Assembly: GCA_035079385.1 (NCBI GenBank)
Contig: JAVHKY010000004.1
Coordinates: 14,849,001 to 14,913,000 of the forward strand
Reading direction: 5' to 3'
DNA length: 64,000 bases
Source of the DNA: Aspidiotus rigidus
Lineage: Eukaryota > Arthropoda > Insecta > Hemiptera > Diaspididae
The position numbers and the translations under genes are program-made. The notes under the pieces are model-generated. The model was not told the DNA's origin. It made no database searches and was given only the letters and a program-made list of their open reading frames with translations. Each line of letters opens with the position of its first letter. The first letter of the stretch is position 1. Positions 1 to 11,410 of the stretch are shown piece after piece.

Positions 1-3000
1 AAAGAAAAAAGGTTTGATTGAGGAAGACACTGGTAAAGCTCTCACTTCTCAGTTTGGTGGAACTACAGGCGAAATTTTCAATAATGAGCTTGCAAATCGT
101 TATCGTAATCCTCGAGGGCGACGTTACAGTCAAGAGATGAAGAAATTTGCGCTCACCCTGCACTACCACTCTCCCAAAGCGTATAAATACTGTAGGTTCG
201 TACGTCAATAATAATTTATTTACTTTCAATGACCGTACTGAATGAGAAAATGAATTATTCATTTACGTATTTGAGTCTCAACTAATTCTCAATACTAAGA
301 ACGGCGACGTTTTCTTCATGTCATTGTTACTTGCCGCCGATCATCGCAGACGTAATTAAATCACAGAACTCATCCAATGCTATGTTTTGAAACATTTCAC
401 AGGAAGAGAATAATTTCGGCATCCTACTGAGAAACGGTATTGTGGGTATTGCCTTCAGCATTGCGAATTACTTACTTGAACACCGGCTGTTGAGATACTT
501 TATGCAACAATTTTTTTTTTTTTTTTTTTTTTTCAATTTCGTTTAGTAGTGACCTAGTTTACAGATCGTACCCCTTAATTTTCAGGAAAGTATTTAGTCT
601 TCCTTCGCCATCAGCGCTAACAAATTGGCTATCGTCTGTTAACGGAGAACCTGGTTTTTTCAAAGAAGTGTTTAACGCCATAAAAACTTTTGACAAGTCG
701 GAGAAAGATTGCGTTCTTATGCTCGATGGAATGTCGATTCGGAAACAATTGATTTGGGATACCAAAAGTAATTCTTACTTAGGTTTTTGTGATTATGGTG
801 CTGAAATTGATTTGGAACCAAAGAAAACAGAAGCTAAAGAAGCCATAGTAATGATGGTGGTGGGACTCCGTAAGCGATGGAAGTGGCCTATTGGTAAGAT
901 CTCTCAAATTTGACAATTCCAAAGCTATATGAGTTTAGTCTAACTGTAGACAGATTTAATTAATTTAAGTTGAAAATAGAATATCAAAAAGAAATACTCC
1001 GAAAGAGAGTAAAAAATTGCAAACCGCAGAAAATTTTTTTACTCTTTCGGAGTATTTCTTTTCGATATTATGGATAACCGTAATTTAGAAGAACGTATTC
1101 GTTTAATTTAAAAAAGAACTGGCATCGATTGCCACAATTGTTAACAATTCTATAAGGACGTTAAACGTCTGCTTTATTACATCAAACAGGATGTTAGTAC
1201 GTAATGCAATAATACTTATATTTATTTTCTAAGTTACTGATGAATTCGTAAAGGAAAGTTCCTACAATGAGATACAGCATTGATGTGCTTAGTAAAGCAG
1301 TTAAGTTGTACTTAGACTTACTTTTATCGTAGTTTAACTTATTTTTTCCCTTATCAGGTTGAAGTATGTATAATTGAATTTTTATCAAGATAAATTAGGT
1401 ATGTTGATCATAAAAATTATTTTATCAAGATCGTAAATTTGAGTTTGACTGAAGTTGATTTAAGTTGAAATAATAGAAAAGGCACGGATTGCCAAAATTG
1501 TATACGTACGATTTTATGGAGACACTAGACCTCTATTTTATTAAGTTGTACGGATATATAATTTATTTACGTATTAAGTTATTTTCAAAATCATTGAGGA
1601 ATTTTCCGAACATGAGGTACAGCCTCAGTACAATAGTCAGCTCTTAGACGTAATTATATCGTAGTTTTTTTTCCTTCATCTCTCTCTTGTCTTTTGTATT
1701 TATTTTATCAGATTTTAGTTTGTATCGAAACAAGGGCTGTTGAGCGGCACGTAAAACTTTTTAAAATAAAATAAAATATTCATTACTGTGATGCAGTTTA
1801 TGAGTGCGTGTAGAATAAATTTTATCGTTATAGTAGTACTGGTGTATATTATTGAATTATTCAAGGAGATTTGAACGAGTAGATTCATGCGAGGAAAGAG
1901 AAGGAAATGTTACGAGGAAAGTTTGCCACCCAGGCTTGATCTACATAAACTTCCGGGCAAAATAGTGAAAAAGATACCGTGACAAAAGTGAAAACGGGAG
2001 GTTGCAAGTTCATACTGTGGTATCACCTTGGTTGACGAGACTTTTGATTAAATTTTCTCCTCTTTCCTCAACTTGAGAATTCATTAAGCAAGGTGCTCAG
2101 TATATTCTTTTCAGAAGGACGAATTAAGTTATTCTGAGTCAGCAAAAACAGGGTGTCGTTCTTTTTTTTTTTCATGCAACGTGTAGGCCTACGTATCGGT
2201 ACAATATTATTTTTTCATATGTGTGGATACAGCGGAAGTTGTTCGTCTTGCATTGAAAGTTTTGAAGAAATTCTGAGCGCCTTATTGTAGAATTTGAGTT
2301 ATTTGATGCGGATACTTGTCTTCTTTGTGGTATCATACAGCCTTTATGATGAAAAATTATTTTTGTTACTCTTAATTGATATCATTAATTGTTTCAGGTT
2401 ACTTTTTGGCCGATTCCGTACCTGGTTCTAGTCTTAGTGAGTTGATAAAAACTGCTCTCCATTTATGCAAAGAGAGCAATGTAAGAATCTGGGCCATAAC
2501 TGCCGATGGACACGCTTCTAATCTGAAAGCGTTTCAAGAGTTAGGTTGCAATTTGAACGTTAGCAATCCTGATGAAATGGTCAATTATTTTAAACATCCT
2601 GATTGCGACGATATTGTGTATGTTATTTTAGATGCATGTCATATGCTAAAGTTAGCAAGAAATATGCTTGGGAAATATCGCAAGTTGATTTGTGGGAATG
2701 AGGAAATCAACTGGAACTACTTAGTAGCTTTAAATAATTATCAAGAGCGTCTCGGCTTAAAATTCGCCAATAAATTGTCAAGAAGTCATATTGAATATTG
2801 GAACAACAAAATGAAAGTGAAATTAGCCGCTCAAACATTGAGTTCATCTGTCGCCGACGCTCTAGAAATGTTGCGCGACGCAGGCAAACCCGAGTTTAAA
2901 GGTTGCGGAGCCACGGTTGAATTTATCCGCAAAATTGATAGGCTCTTTGATTTCTTGAATAGTCGAACTCCTTTTACGACATCTCGTTTTAAAAAACCAC

Positions 3001-4094
3001 TCTATTATGATCAAATAGAATATAGGGAAGAATCCATGATGGAGATTGTGCGGTATTTATACTCATTGACGGATTTACAGGGTGAACCTCTATTTTATAC
3101 TCGTCGAAAAACTTTTCTTTTCGGATTCGCTGCTGCGGTGAAATCAATATCTGCTATCGCAAAGAATCTCTTGTCACCTACTGGTAACTTCAAGTATTTA
3201 TTGACGTATAGTTTCTCGCAGGATCATCTTGAGTTATTTTTCTCAAGAATTCGTCGTCGCTTTGGTAACAATAACAATCCCAACGTTCGGCAATTCAAAA
3301 CTGCAATGAAACAGCTGTTATTGAAAAATTCGATTGATGCATCGGCCTCAGCCAATGTTATTGCATTTGATGATGTATGCGAAGACAGCGGTTATGATGG
3401 TGCTGGTATTTTCGAAATCAAGTGGTCACGATCCAAAAAAATCGAATTGTTTGATGACGAAATTGATGAAGGAGAAGAAGAAGGAACAGAAACTGAGGAA
3501 GAATTACTTGAGAAAGAAAACATTTTGAATCAAATTAACGGTGCTGATTCTAGTGTACTACAAGGTGACTCTCAATTTGTCGACTACATTCTTTACCATA
3601 TATCTGGGTTTGTCGTCCGAAGCATCAGGAGGAGGAAACGGAAATGTGAATCTTGCATGAAGCAGTTACAAATGAAGCCAGAGGATCATAATTATGGTCA
3701 GTGGAATAACCGTCGGATCGAAACGTTTACAAGACGAAAAAATAGAGGAGGACTCATTATGCCCTCTTTGAACGTCTTTAAAGTCGTTAAGTATACTGAA
3801 AAGGAACTCAAGAGGGTGAGTGATGATTTCAATAAATCTAAATTATGTGGAAAAAATATTTACACAGACATTATTCGGTCTGTAACGAGAAATATGTTTG
3901 AGATTTTTGATACGATGGCTGTATGCGAAACAGAGGACTTTGGTGGGCCCTCACATCGAGTTCAATTAATTAAATTAATTTCTTCTACGTACTTAAAATT
4001 AAGACTGCACGCGTTCGCTAAATTTCATTTACAAAAGTCTGTTGTCAGCAGACGATCTAAAAATAATAAAAATACAATATTTGCAAATATGTGA
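1..4094 (+). CDS. P-element/THAP9-type DNA transposase, 3' three exons (5' end outside window)
   Basis: Three exons join in one open frame: 1-196 (already open at the window edge), 586-893 and 2398-4094, with donors AG|GTTCGT and TTG|GTAAGA and acceptors TTTTCAG and GTTTCAG. Both junctions restore a codon; the first gives the P-family motif SPKAYKYCRKVFSLP. The fragment is about 733 codons without a stop, ending in TGA at 4092-4094. Family-typical parts follow in order: the region after the DNA-binding/coiled-coil part, then the RNase H-like core. Candidate catalytic acids are Asp in MLDGMSI (725-727), Asp in LDACHMLKLARN (2631-2633) and Glu in QDHLELFFS (3231-3233); assigning them to the active site is by analogy with P transposase. 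The C-terminal part is present. A THAP zinc finger would lie upstream, off the window. It could be an active autonomous transposon or a domesticated THAP9-like gene; terminal repeats were not identified. Confidence 0.88.
197..585 (+). other. Intron 1 of the P-type transposase gene
   Basis: Between donor AG|GTTCGT and acceptor TTTTCAG. It is AT-rich with a long T run near 509-532. No coding or repeat content was recognised. Confidence 0.75.
980..1112. repeat. Inverted (head-to-head) remnant of a Penelope-like element 5' end, in transposase intron 2
   Basis: Two arms of about 38 bp (980-1018 and 1033-1070) form a hairpin around a short loop. The right arm runs into ATTATGGATAACCGTAA and then a stretch reading [12 protein letters not shown], which is also found at 52855 (+) and at about 25193-25235 (-), in both cases beside a PLE. 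The left arm in reverse complement matches the PLE leader at 52793-52845 (TTTCTGCGGTTTGC). The structure is therefore two PLE leader copies joined head to head. The host intron runs 894-2397; the rest of it holds nothing recognisable. Confidence 0.65.
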
Positions 4095-4894
4095 ATGATT
4101 CTTCATTTAAATGAATTACTACATTATTATATTTTTGTTGTCAATGAATTGTTTGCGTGAATCATAAGATTCATTTTTAATTACTTTTAATTAAAATGTT
4201 ATAAATTAGCTTGTCACATATTTATTGTATTTATAAAGGAATATCATAAGCCAACTTTATTTGCAAATTGAAATAGTGTTGAAATACTATACGAAGCGGC
4301 CCTATTACATGCATACTCCCGTTAGCCTATGCGATGCATGGCAATACCTTTACGAGCGCAAACGGAAAAAATAGCATTTGAAACAACGCATTTTTCTCGA
4401 AAAATTGAAGCGTACCTATAATTTTTTTTAAATGTAATTTGATCTTGAAGCTTTACTTGAATTTTTGAGGTATTAACGAACGAAATTGTTGCAGTACATC
4501 CAGAGAAAAAGCGATTTCAAATTGCGGTTTTCCCCATAAGAATACATTATAATTGATTTCTTTTTGCCTCAGTACTTCGTAACGTTACTTCCCCTCTTAC
4601 ACCACCATAGGCTTCACACCCGCTCATGTACGTTACGCGGCAGTTGTGTATCTAGTGTATAGTATAGAAATCTGTGCGTTTTTCGCTCATACTAATACAC
4701 GTTAGCGCAGTCCATACAATATAGTCAAAGGAGAAGACTGATAAGCGGTTGAACGATTCGAGTTTTTTTTTTAGTACACCACTACAGCACTACACCAATT
4801 TGTTCATGTGGTACAAACCAGGAAGGTACGAATGAAGATGTGCAGATTTTTCAATTGAATCAGATTATATATTGTTTGAAGAAGTGTTTTCAAA
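4095..4894. other. Intergenic: transposase 3' flank and RpS17 upstream region
   Basis: Noncoding stretch between the transposase stop and the RpS17 start codon. No terminal inverted repeat of the P-type element was recognised. The RpS17 promoter and 5' UTR must lie at its right end (roughly 4600-4894), but no clear TATA box or initiator was assigned. Confidence 0.5.
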
Positions 4895-5641
4895 ATGGTA
4901 AGTATTCTTGAATTATCAATTATTTTGTAAAATATCTGCTCATAATGTTGAACTATGGTCAACGCTGTGAGAACCAACCACGCTTAATGAAGTGATGTTC
5001 AGACATTGAATTTTTCCGAAAAAACTCTATTTCATTGCGTATCTTATTTCGATAACAGGGTCGAGTACGTACCAAAACGATCAAGAAAGCCTCGCGTGTA
5101 ATTATCGAAAAATACTACACAAAACTTACGTTAGATTTTCACACGAATAAACGAATTTGCGAAGAAATCGCAATCATTCCTTCGAAACCGCTGAGGAATA
5201 AAATTGCTGGGTAAATACTACAATCTTTTCCTGTTGAAGTGTCGGTCTTATCATCAACTCCGAGTCTCATTTAATTTACCCATTTTTTATTTAGTTTTGT
5301 TACCCATTTGATGAAACGATTACGACATAGTCAAGTACGGGGTATCTCAATCAAATTACAAGAAGAAGAACGTGAAAGACGTGATAATTACGTACCCGAA
5401 ATATCCGCTCTTGAGCAAGACGTAATTGAAGTCGATGCGGACACTAAGGAGATGTTGAAAATGCTTGTAAGTTATGTTACTATTATTACGGCTAGATGAG
5501 AAGAAAAATACGAGTTTTAACGAAATAGCTGTTCGTACTATGTTCTGATTATCTTCTGTTTCTGTTTACCAGGATTTCCAGAATATTTCTGGCCTTCAAC
5601 TAGTTCAACCAACGACTCAGGCGTATCCACGAAGAAACTAG
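4895..5641 (+). CDS. RpS17: 40S ribosomal protein S17 (eS17), complete, 4 exons
   Basis: Structural protein of the small cytosolic ribosomal subunit. The coding exons are 4895-4897 (the ATG alone, followed at once by donor GTAAGT), 5059-5210, 5295-5466 and 5573-5641; all introns are GT/AG and phases match. The 131-residue product starts [20 protein letters not shown], continues with [36 protein letters not shown] and [14 protein letters not shown], and ends in [11 protein letters not shown]. Length and sequence fit the family (about 130-135 residues) over the whole chain, so it looks functional. An ATG-only first coding exon separated from the body is common in ribosomal protein genes. A polyadenylation signal follows. 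It sits 0.8 kb downstream of the P-type transposase with no functional link. Confidence 0.96.
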
Positions 5642-5664
5642 ATGATGTATTTTTTACTTTTATG

Positions 5665-5670
5665 AATAAA
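5665..5670 (+). promoter_or_regulatory. Polyadenylation signal AATAAA of RpS17
   Basis: AATAAA occurs 24 bases after the RpS17 stop codon, on the same strand, at a normal position for a short 3' UTR. Confidence 0.75.
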
Positions 5671-5689
5671 CAAAGTGAGAATCACCATC

Positions 5690-8600
5690 TCATAAATGTG
5701 TTGAAATTTTTCATTGTAGGCGCAGTTCTTATCGTCATGTGTACCTAAATATTTATCGAGCGAAGCTGACTCTGTATGTGTTTCGACTCTAGTTTTTCTA
5801 TCATCTTATACGGGTTGATGATTACAGGGAGAATGACAGGTTTGGTATCCATTTTTACCCTTCGTCCCATTCAGACGTCAGAATTTGATTAGAAAGGTTT
5901 TCCGTAATTGAGACTGGAACAGTTGTTAGAACCATTGAAATTACATAATTATTCGTTCAGCTTGTATCATAGTTCTACGTATTTATTCCTGACATTAAAA
6001 ATTATACTGCCTTCAATTTGTCCTGCAGAAAGAAAGAAATGAAAAAAAAAGAAAAAAAACATAAGAAGTCATTCTTTCGATTGCATAAGCTAGTACGACT
6101 ACTATAACAAAATATTGAATTTACCGGTATCAAAAACGTTTAACTGAATTTTTGTTCGATTTCCATTCAATTTCATGAAAGAGAACAAAGAATGATAAGG
6201 TAAGTAGTGAAACTTATAAAAACTTTTTCTACCATTATTGTTTCTCGCGAACTTGGAATGCTAGTATGGAGTCTACAGAAAGTACGAAGTATCTATATGT
6301 ATAATTTGGCTTTGGCTATTATTCTAAGAGCTTCAAAATAGAATGATCAGTTTTTTTCCTGACCGGTCAGTATTGTTAACTTCACGAATCGGGGAAGTCA
6401 AAAAAGACGTAATCGTAATACAGTAGATTAATCGAAAAAAATAAGTATCTGCATGAAGTTGCTTGTAATGTCACGTTTATCATTAATTTGGTATTCCATT
6501 TCATTTTAAAATAAATAGATGAAGAATGGAGTTACTTTTTTGCAATCAAGTCATACGAAAGGCCTCTCGCCCACGAAGGCATTATCGGTTGTGAAAAAAA
6601 GGGGGAAAAATTGCAGTACAGAATATTTTTTTATTCCATAAAAGGAACTCGATTTATTATTGTATTATTATTTTGCCCGTTAAGTTCAATTTTTAATTCG
6701 GCTACTTCGATGATGGTAGCACCCTCCTGAAGCTACCAAAATCGGTCGGTTAGAAATGATATGTCCAAAAAATATGTACTCCTAATTTAAAAGTCTTACA
6801 AAATAGCTTTACGGTACGAAAAAGTTGAGAATTGACTCACTTTTATTTCTTCAATGAGTCATACGATACGTTATCATGATTTCAATAAAGTTAATCATAA
6901 CTTCACTTTCTTCGAACCAAGAGAGCGTCAATTAAAATTCGTTTATGAAATCGTAGAATGACTGCCAATTAGATTGCAGTAATCGTGTATTATTCAGAGA
7001 CTAATTGAGTAGTAATCAAGAGTGAATGCGGTAGGCTCATTACTATTCTATTGCGGTTGAGAGTTGATGATTATCACGATGATTGTAGGGAATGAAATTA
7101 TGATTTTTTGTTGCATTTTATGAAGGATGAAACAATTATTTTCGAAAAGATTTTCAATCCAATACTTCAATTTTGAGAGAAAAAAAGCGGTACATAAACA
7201 CCCGAACTTGAAACAAAAAGGGATAAAGTAATATGATTTTGATCTTTAACTACACGACGATGCCAACTATTCACACTATTTTCTGCTTGCAACTTCAGCG
7301 ACACAAGATTTTATCCATAAAGATGTGATTACATACTTTACCAGGCACATAAATGAGGTGAGGGAGAGAGGACAAACGAAGTAAATTTTTTCCCAATGAG
7401 CCAATTTAGGGAGTGACATTCTCCGAATTCCTCCCTGGATCCACGAATGCAAACTTCGTCGGAAACTTTTACCCGACAAAAGTAGAACAAAGTTGGTCGG
7501 TAATGTTACCTGAACATACTGAAATTCTTGCTTTTGCAACATTTCAAATAAAAGTCACGAATAATAAATACTGTAAGTTTTCTATTTTCAAATTACAGAT
7601 CTTGTGACAAAGTATAAATAATTTATACGTTTATTCTAAAACTACCACACGTACATTTTGATAGGGTTGTAAAATATTTGTACTTCCATTTTCCTAACAT
7701 AATGATTATACAGCGTGTGTAGGCCTGTAGGAAAGAACACCTTAACTACTTTCCGAGCCATGATACAATTTATGGACGTAGAATAAATGAGTAGATTTAC
7801 AATAAATGCTTCTAAATTACAATATCGTCAACATAAGAATAAACATTACGTTCGATACTATCGCGAGAAAGTAGGTACCTAGAAAAAATTCACAATACAC
7901 AGGATATGAGATCAATAATCTACAAAGCTAATGAGGAAGTGGGTAGGATATTTTATATAGTCTGCAAAAAATGAGAACGAAAAAAACGTAACGCGTTACA
8001 ACTAAAGGAACATAAAAGACTCCAGCAAATGGCTATTTACGGTCAAAACACGAATCTGAATAAAACCGGATTACAAAGAAGAAAACTAGGCCTTCCGGAC
8101 AAAAGTTATCACCGTGAATCTTGTAAATGAGGTACCGTTCGGTTAATTTTAGATAATTTATGGGCTAACGCGAGTAGGGATGGGGTTGCGAGCGCCGAGT
8201 TTTTCCTCTCATATTACAATAATGGAGGCTGCTCTCAGCTTTTTCTCTCTCTCTTCTTCCTATTCATTGTCCCCCAATCGCCGTGCAGCAGCCTCCGTTT
8301 CCTTTGAATACCACCGATGAAGCGCGAAGAGCGCGGTCACCTTTTCCAGAATCGATGTTTTGTGTGCGGCGGGCGCGGACAATTTTTAAACGACGAAACG
8401 CGACACATCAAGAATTTATGAAGATACTCAAATTAGATACGGAAATTTAGAAATATTCGTAGTCGACTATCGGCTGTTGAAGGTCCACTAAAATGTAACA
8501 TGCAAGCTGCAGAGTGTTACTAGAAACGTCGTCATCGACTGGTTTTTACGGCGTCATTTTCGTGAATGACGATCGTCCGTCGAGTTTTTATTGTCGGGAT

Positions 8601-11308
8601 AAGAATGCAAAGAAAGCCGATCATCGTCCATTCAAATCGGTGACTTTACAAAACGAAAAACATAGAAGGTAAAAGGTTGATTACTCGTAATCGATTAAGA
8701 GTATATTATATGCCTACTCAGGAGACGCGCTTAGCTTTAAAAATTGGGAATTTGTGGTCTAATGTTCGGTTGAAACTCGGTCGTATTCGAAGGAAAAACA
8801 AAATAAAATTGATCAAATGCGTAGGTATAAGAGCTATAGGTTTCTGAAACTATTTACACACTAAAACTCGATAATATTATTACCATAGTTTTTAATAAAT
8901 TATTATGCGCGATCGTTAAAGGGATTCGTGTTAATCTACAGTACAACTTAAATGCAGTCTTAATACGTAATGGTAATGACATTTTTTCCCTCTTGTACAC
9001 TTTCTCTACATACATACAGTCGAGTAATAATATATGCTTAATAAATACTGTATCCAATAGAAGCGCTATAAGGCTGAAGTAAAAAGTGGATGAATGCTTT
9101 CCGAGGCTGAAGTCGGATATAACGATGTCGATATGATTATCGAAATCACCTTCGTACTAAAAGTTAAAAGTCGAGAAATTTACTGGTTTTAGAGATACTT
9201 ACCAAATTCAATACGCGACCAGGTGTGAAAAAAGGACCAGAGTGTGAAGAATGTAATTTTGAAATGACGTCTAGATAAAGTCTCTGCCGAACTAAATCTC
9301 TCCCCAAGAAAGACCAAGAGATGAAAAATAAGTACCTGTGGATCTTCAAGATGGGTGTTGCTGTTGATCATGGGTTGATACGGGGAGGTAGTTGTTGGTC
9401 GCAACACACCGCATTGTCACATGAAGATCTAAGAATCCTTATTCCTTAATCATATCTTACGGCCTTCAAGTACGTTATGTGGCCCATGCTCGTTCATCTC
9501 ATGTAAGACCTATGTTGTTCACTCATTCTCTCTTATCTCGCCTAGTTATGTATTCTACTTTGTTCAACGAAGCCACGTACTCCTCTGCACTCCGTCATCC
9601 AGTTCATCCACCTCAACATGAGTTTCCTTCCTCTGAATTGCGGGCAATATCAACCTCTAGGAGCACAGTGCGGTTGACTTTGCCGCTAAAATTCTTTACT
9701 CTCCCGTTTGACATTGCACCCACCCACGCCTATAATTTCAAAATATGCTCGTCAAGTTTTGGAACTCACAATCCTCTGAAAATCTTCGCCTGAAATTTCT
9801 TCAGGCAAATTTCATCTCCCGTCTCGGATGGCCAACCTCCAATAAAAGATAGCGAAACGAAGTCTTAGAATCGGTCACACTCGCCTCTCCCACGTTCATC
9901 TTTTTTATGGGTCTATTCTCTCCTCCCTCAAGCCGTCGCTGCCAGAATGACAACTTATCCTTCCAACACTTTTTTCGTGCCCTTCCGGTCCTTTCACGCT
10001 GTTTCCTCACGCCTTACATCTAATCCACCTTAAAACAATAATGATCACCCTCAACTACATGCGCCCACCTATTTCTACCGCTTATTGTCATTCCTGTCCC
10101 CTTCTCCTCTCTTTAGAAAATCTGCCATGACTTTTTGCAGGTTCGAGGCTCGTGAAATGATGACATGAAGAAAAAAACCTGAAAAAACCAAACAAAACCA
10201 ATATTCGAACTCATCCATATTGAAACACAGTTTCTAACGGAGTCGAAAAACTTTTACAAAGCTCGATAGGACTCTTTGATGAACTTGACAATCATTTTGT
10301 AAATCAAAATTGGAGCCCGAAAACGCTCTATGACGATTAGTGGCGTAGCCAGGTGGGAATGGGGGGAGAAATTGTTTTGAAATATGTACCATTAAAATCA
10401 CGCACACAAAAAAAGGAGAAAATATTGCATCAAATTTCGTTCAAAACCATTCCGTATGAAATCCCCCGAGGGGAATTTTCTTGTTCAAAACCCTCCGACG
10501 AAGATTTTTCGGATACGCTCTCATACCCACATTGAAAATCCTTTGAAGCAAGCTGACTCCCTCCTCATGAAGGAACCAAAAAATGGGATTCTTTGCCTCC
10601 TTCGTGTCCATCGTGGTCCATTCGAACTCCTCGTGGGCATATTTATGTCTCTTCATACTGACTTAGATTTTTCTACTCCACAGCCCAATTATTGAACAAA
10701 CTCTAGCATAGCTATCGAACAAAATGCTTAGATGATGACGTCATTATCTCGCATTCTTGAATAATCGATCCTTTGAAGCATCAGTTGAGCTATAGGAAAT
10801 TATGCATCCAATGGTCGCTTTCTCGAACATCTCAAATAACTGAAGGTCCTTTTTATCACAAGAGGCCGTAATAATAAATTAGTTTTTTTTTCATGGATTA
10901 TGATAAGGTATTAAAAATTAAAAAACGATTCAAAGATTTCTGAAAGTCATCCCCACTCAATTTGTTTTCATACAAAAGATGTAAAAATTAAGATTGTATA
11001 CATCACCAAAATAAGAAGTACCACAGATAACTTTGATTTTTGCATGAGTTACCCTTGAGAAAAATTCGTATTTTTCAATATGACAAATTTTTCTTTCGGA
11101 AGATAGTTCCCCCAATTTATAATTTACCCGATCAAAAAATTAATGCACACGAAAAGAAAGTCCTGATAAAAGTTCAATCCTTGAAAATATTTTTGACGCG
11201 CTCTAGTCCCCGACGATCAACTTCGAAATCAAGCTGTAAATATACATCATCACTTCCATCGCCTTGCACACATCTTCTGAACACAAAATGGTAACAGCAA
11301 TCCTTAGA
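5690..11308. other. Intergenic region between RpS17 and the Wnt 3' end; no gene recognised
   Basis: AT-rich sequence with short open frames only. A relatively GC-rich patch at about 8160-8400 (pyrimidine stretches, CpGs) could be regulatory, but nothing proves it. A stretch at 9479-10030 is open in short pieces on both strands and unassigned. At 10341 the sequence GTGGCGTAGCCAGG introduces a repeat-like segment to about 10640. The Wnt gene's 3' UTR must occupy the right end; no clear AATAAA was found for it. Confidence 0.5.
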
Positions 11309-11410
11309 TTATTTACAGAAATACATATACTGCTCCTTTTCGCAGGTCTTGCATTTCACATAGCAACACCACATAAATTTACAATGACATTTTTCTTTGG
11401 TTTTCACAAC
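11309..11410 (-). CDS. Wnt16: Wnt16-like last coding exon: cysteine knot and stop
   Basis: Acceptor CTTGTAG. It encodes [20 protein letters not shown] through MYFCK, then TAA at 11309-11311. The spacing of cysteines is the canonical Wnt C-terminus. Confidence 0.93.
   Translation of the reverse strand, partial: VVKTKEKCHCKFMWCCYVKCKTCEKEQYMYFCK

Noticed and set aside
8160..8400. GC-richer patch as a promoter or exon
   Set aside because: No splice-consistent exon or core promoter motif; kept only as a remark.
9479..10030. Possible LINE remnant
   Set aside because: Short open pieces on both strands but no RT, RNase H or other motif could be named.
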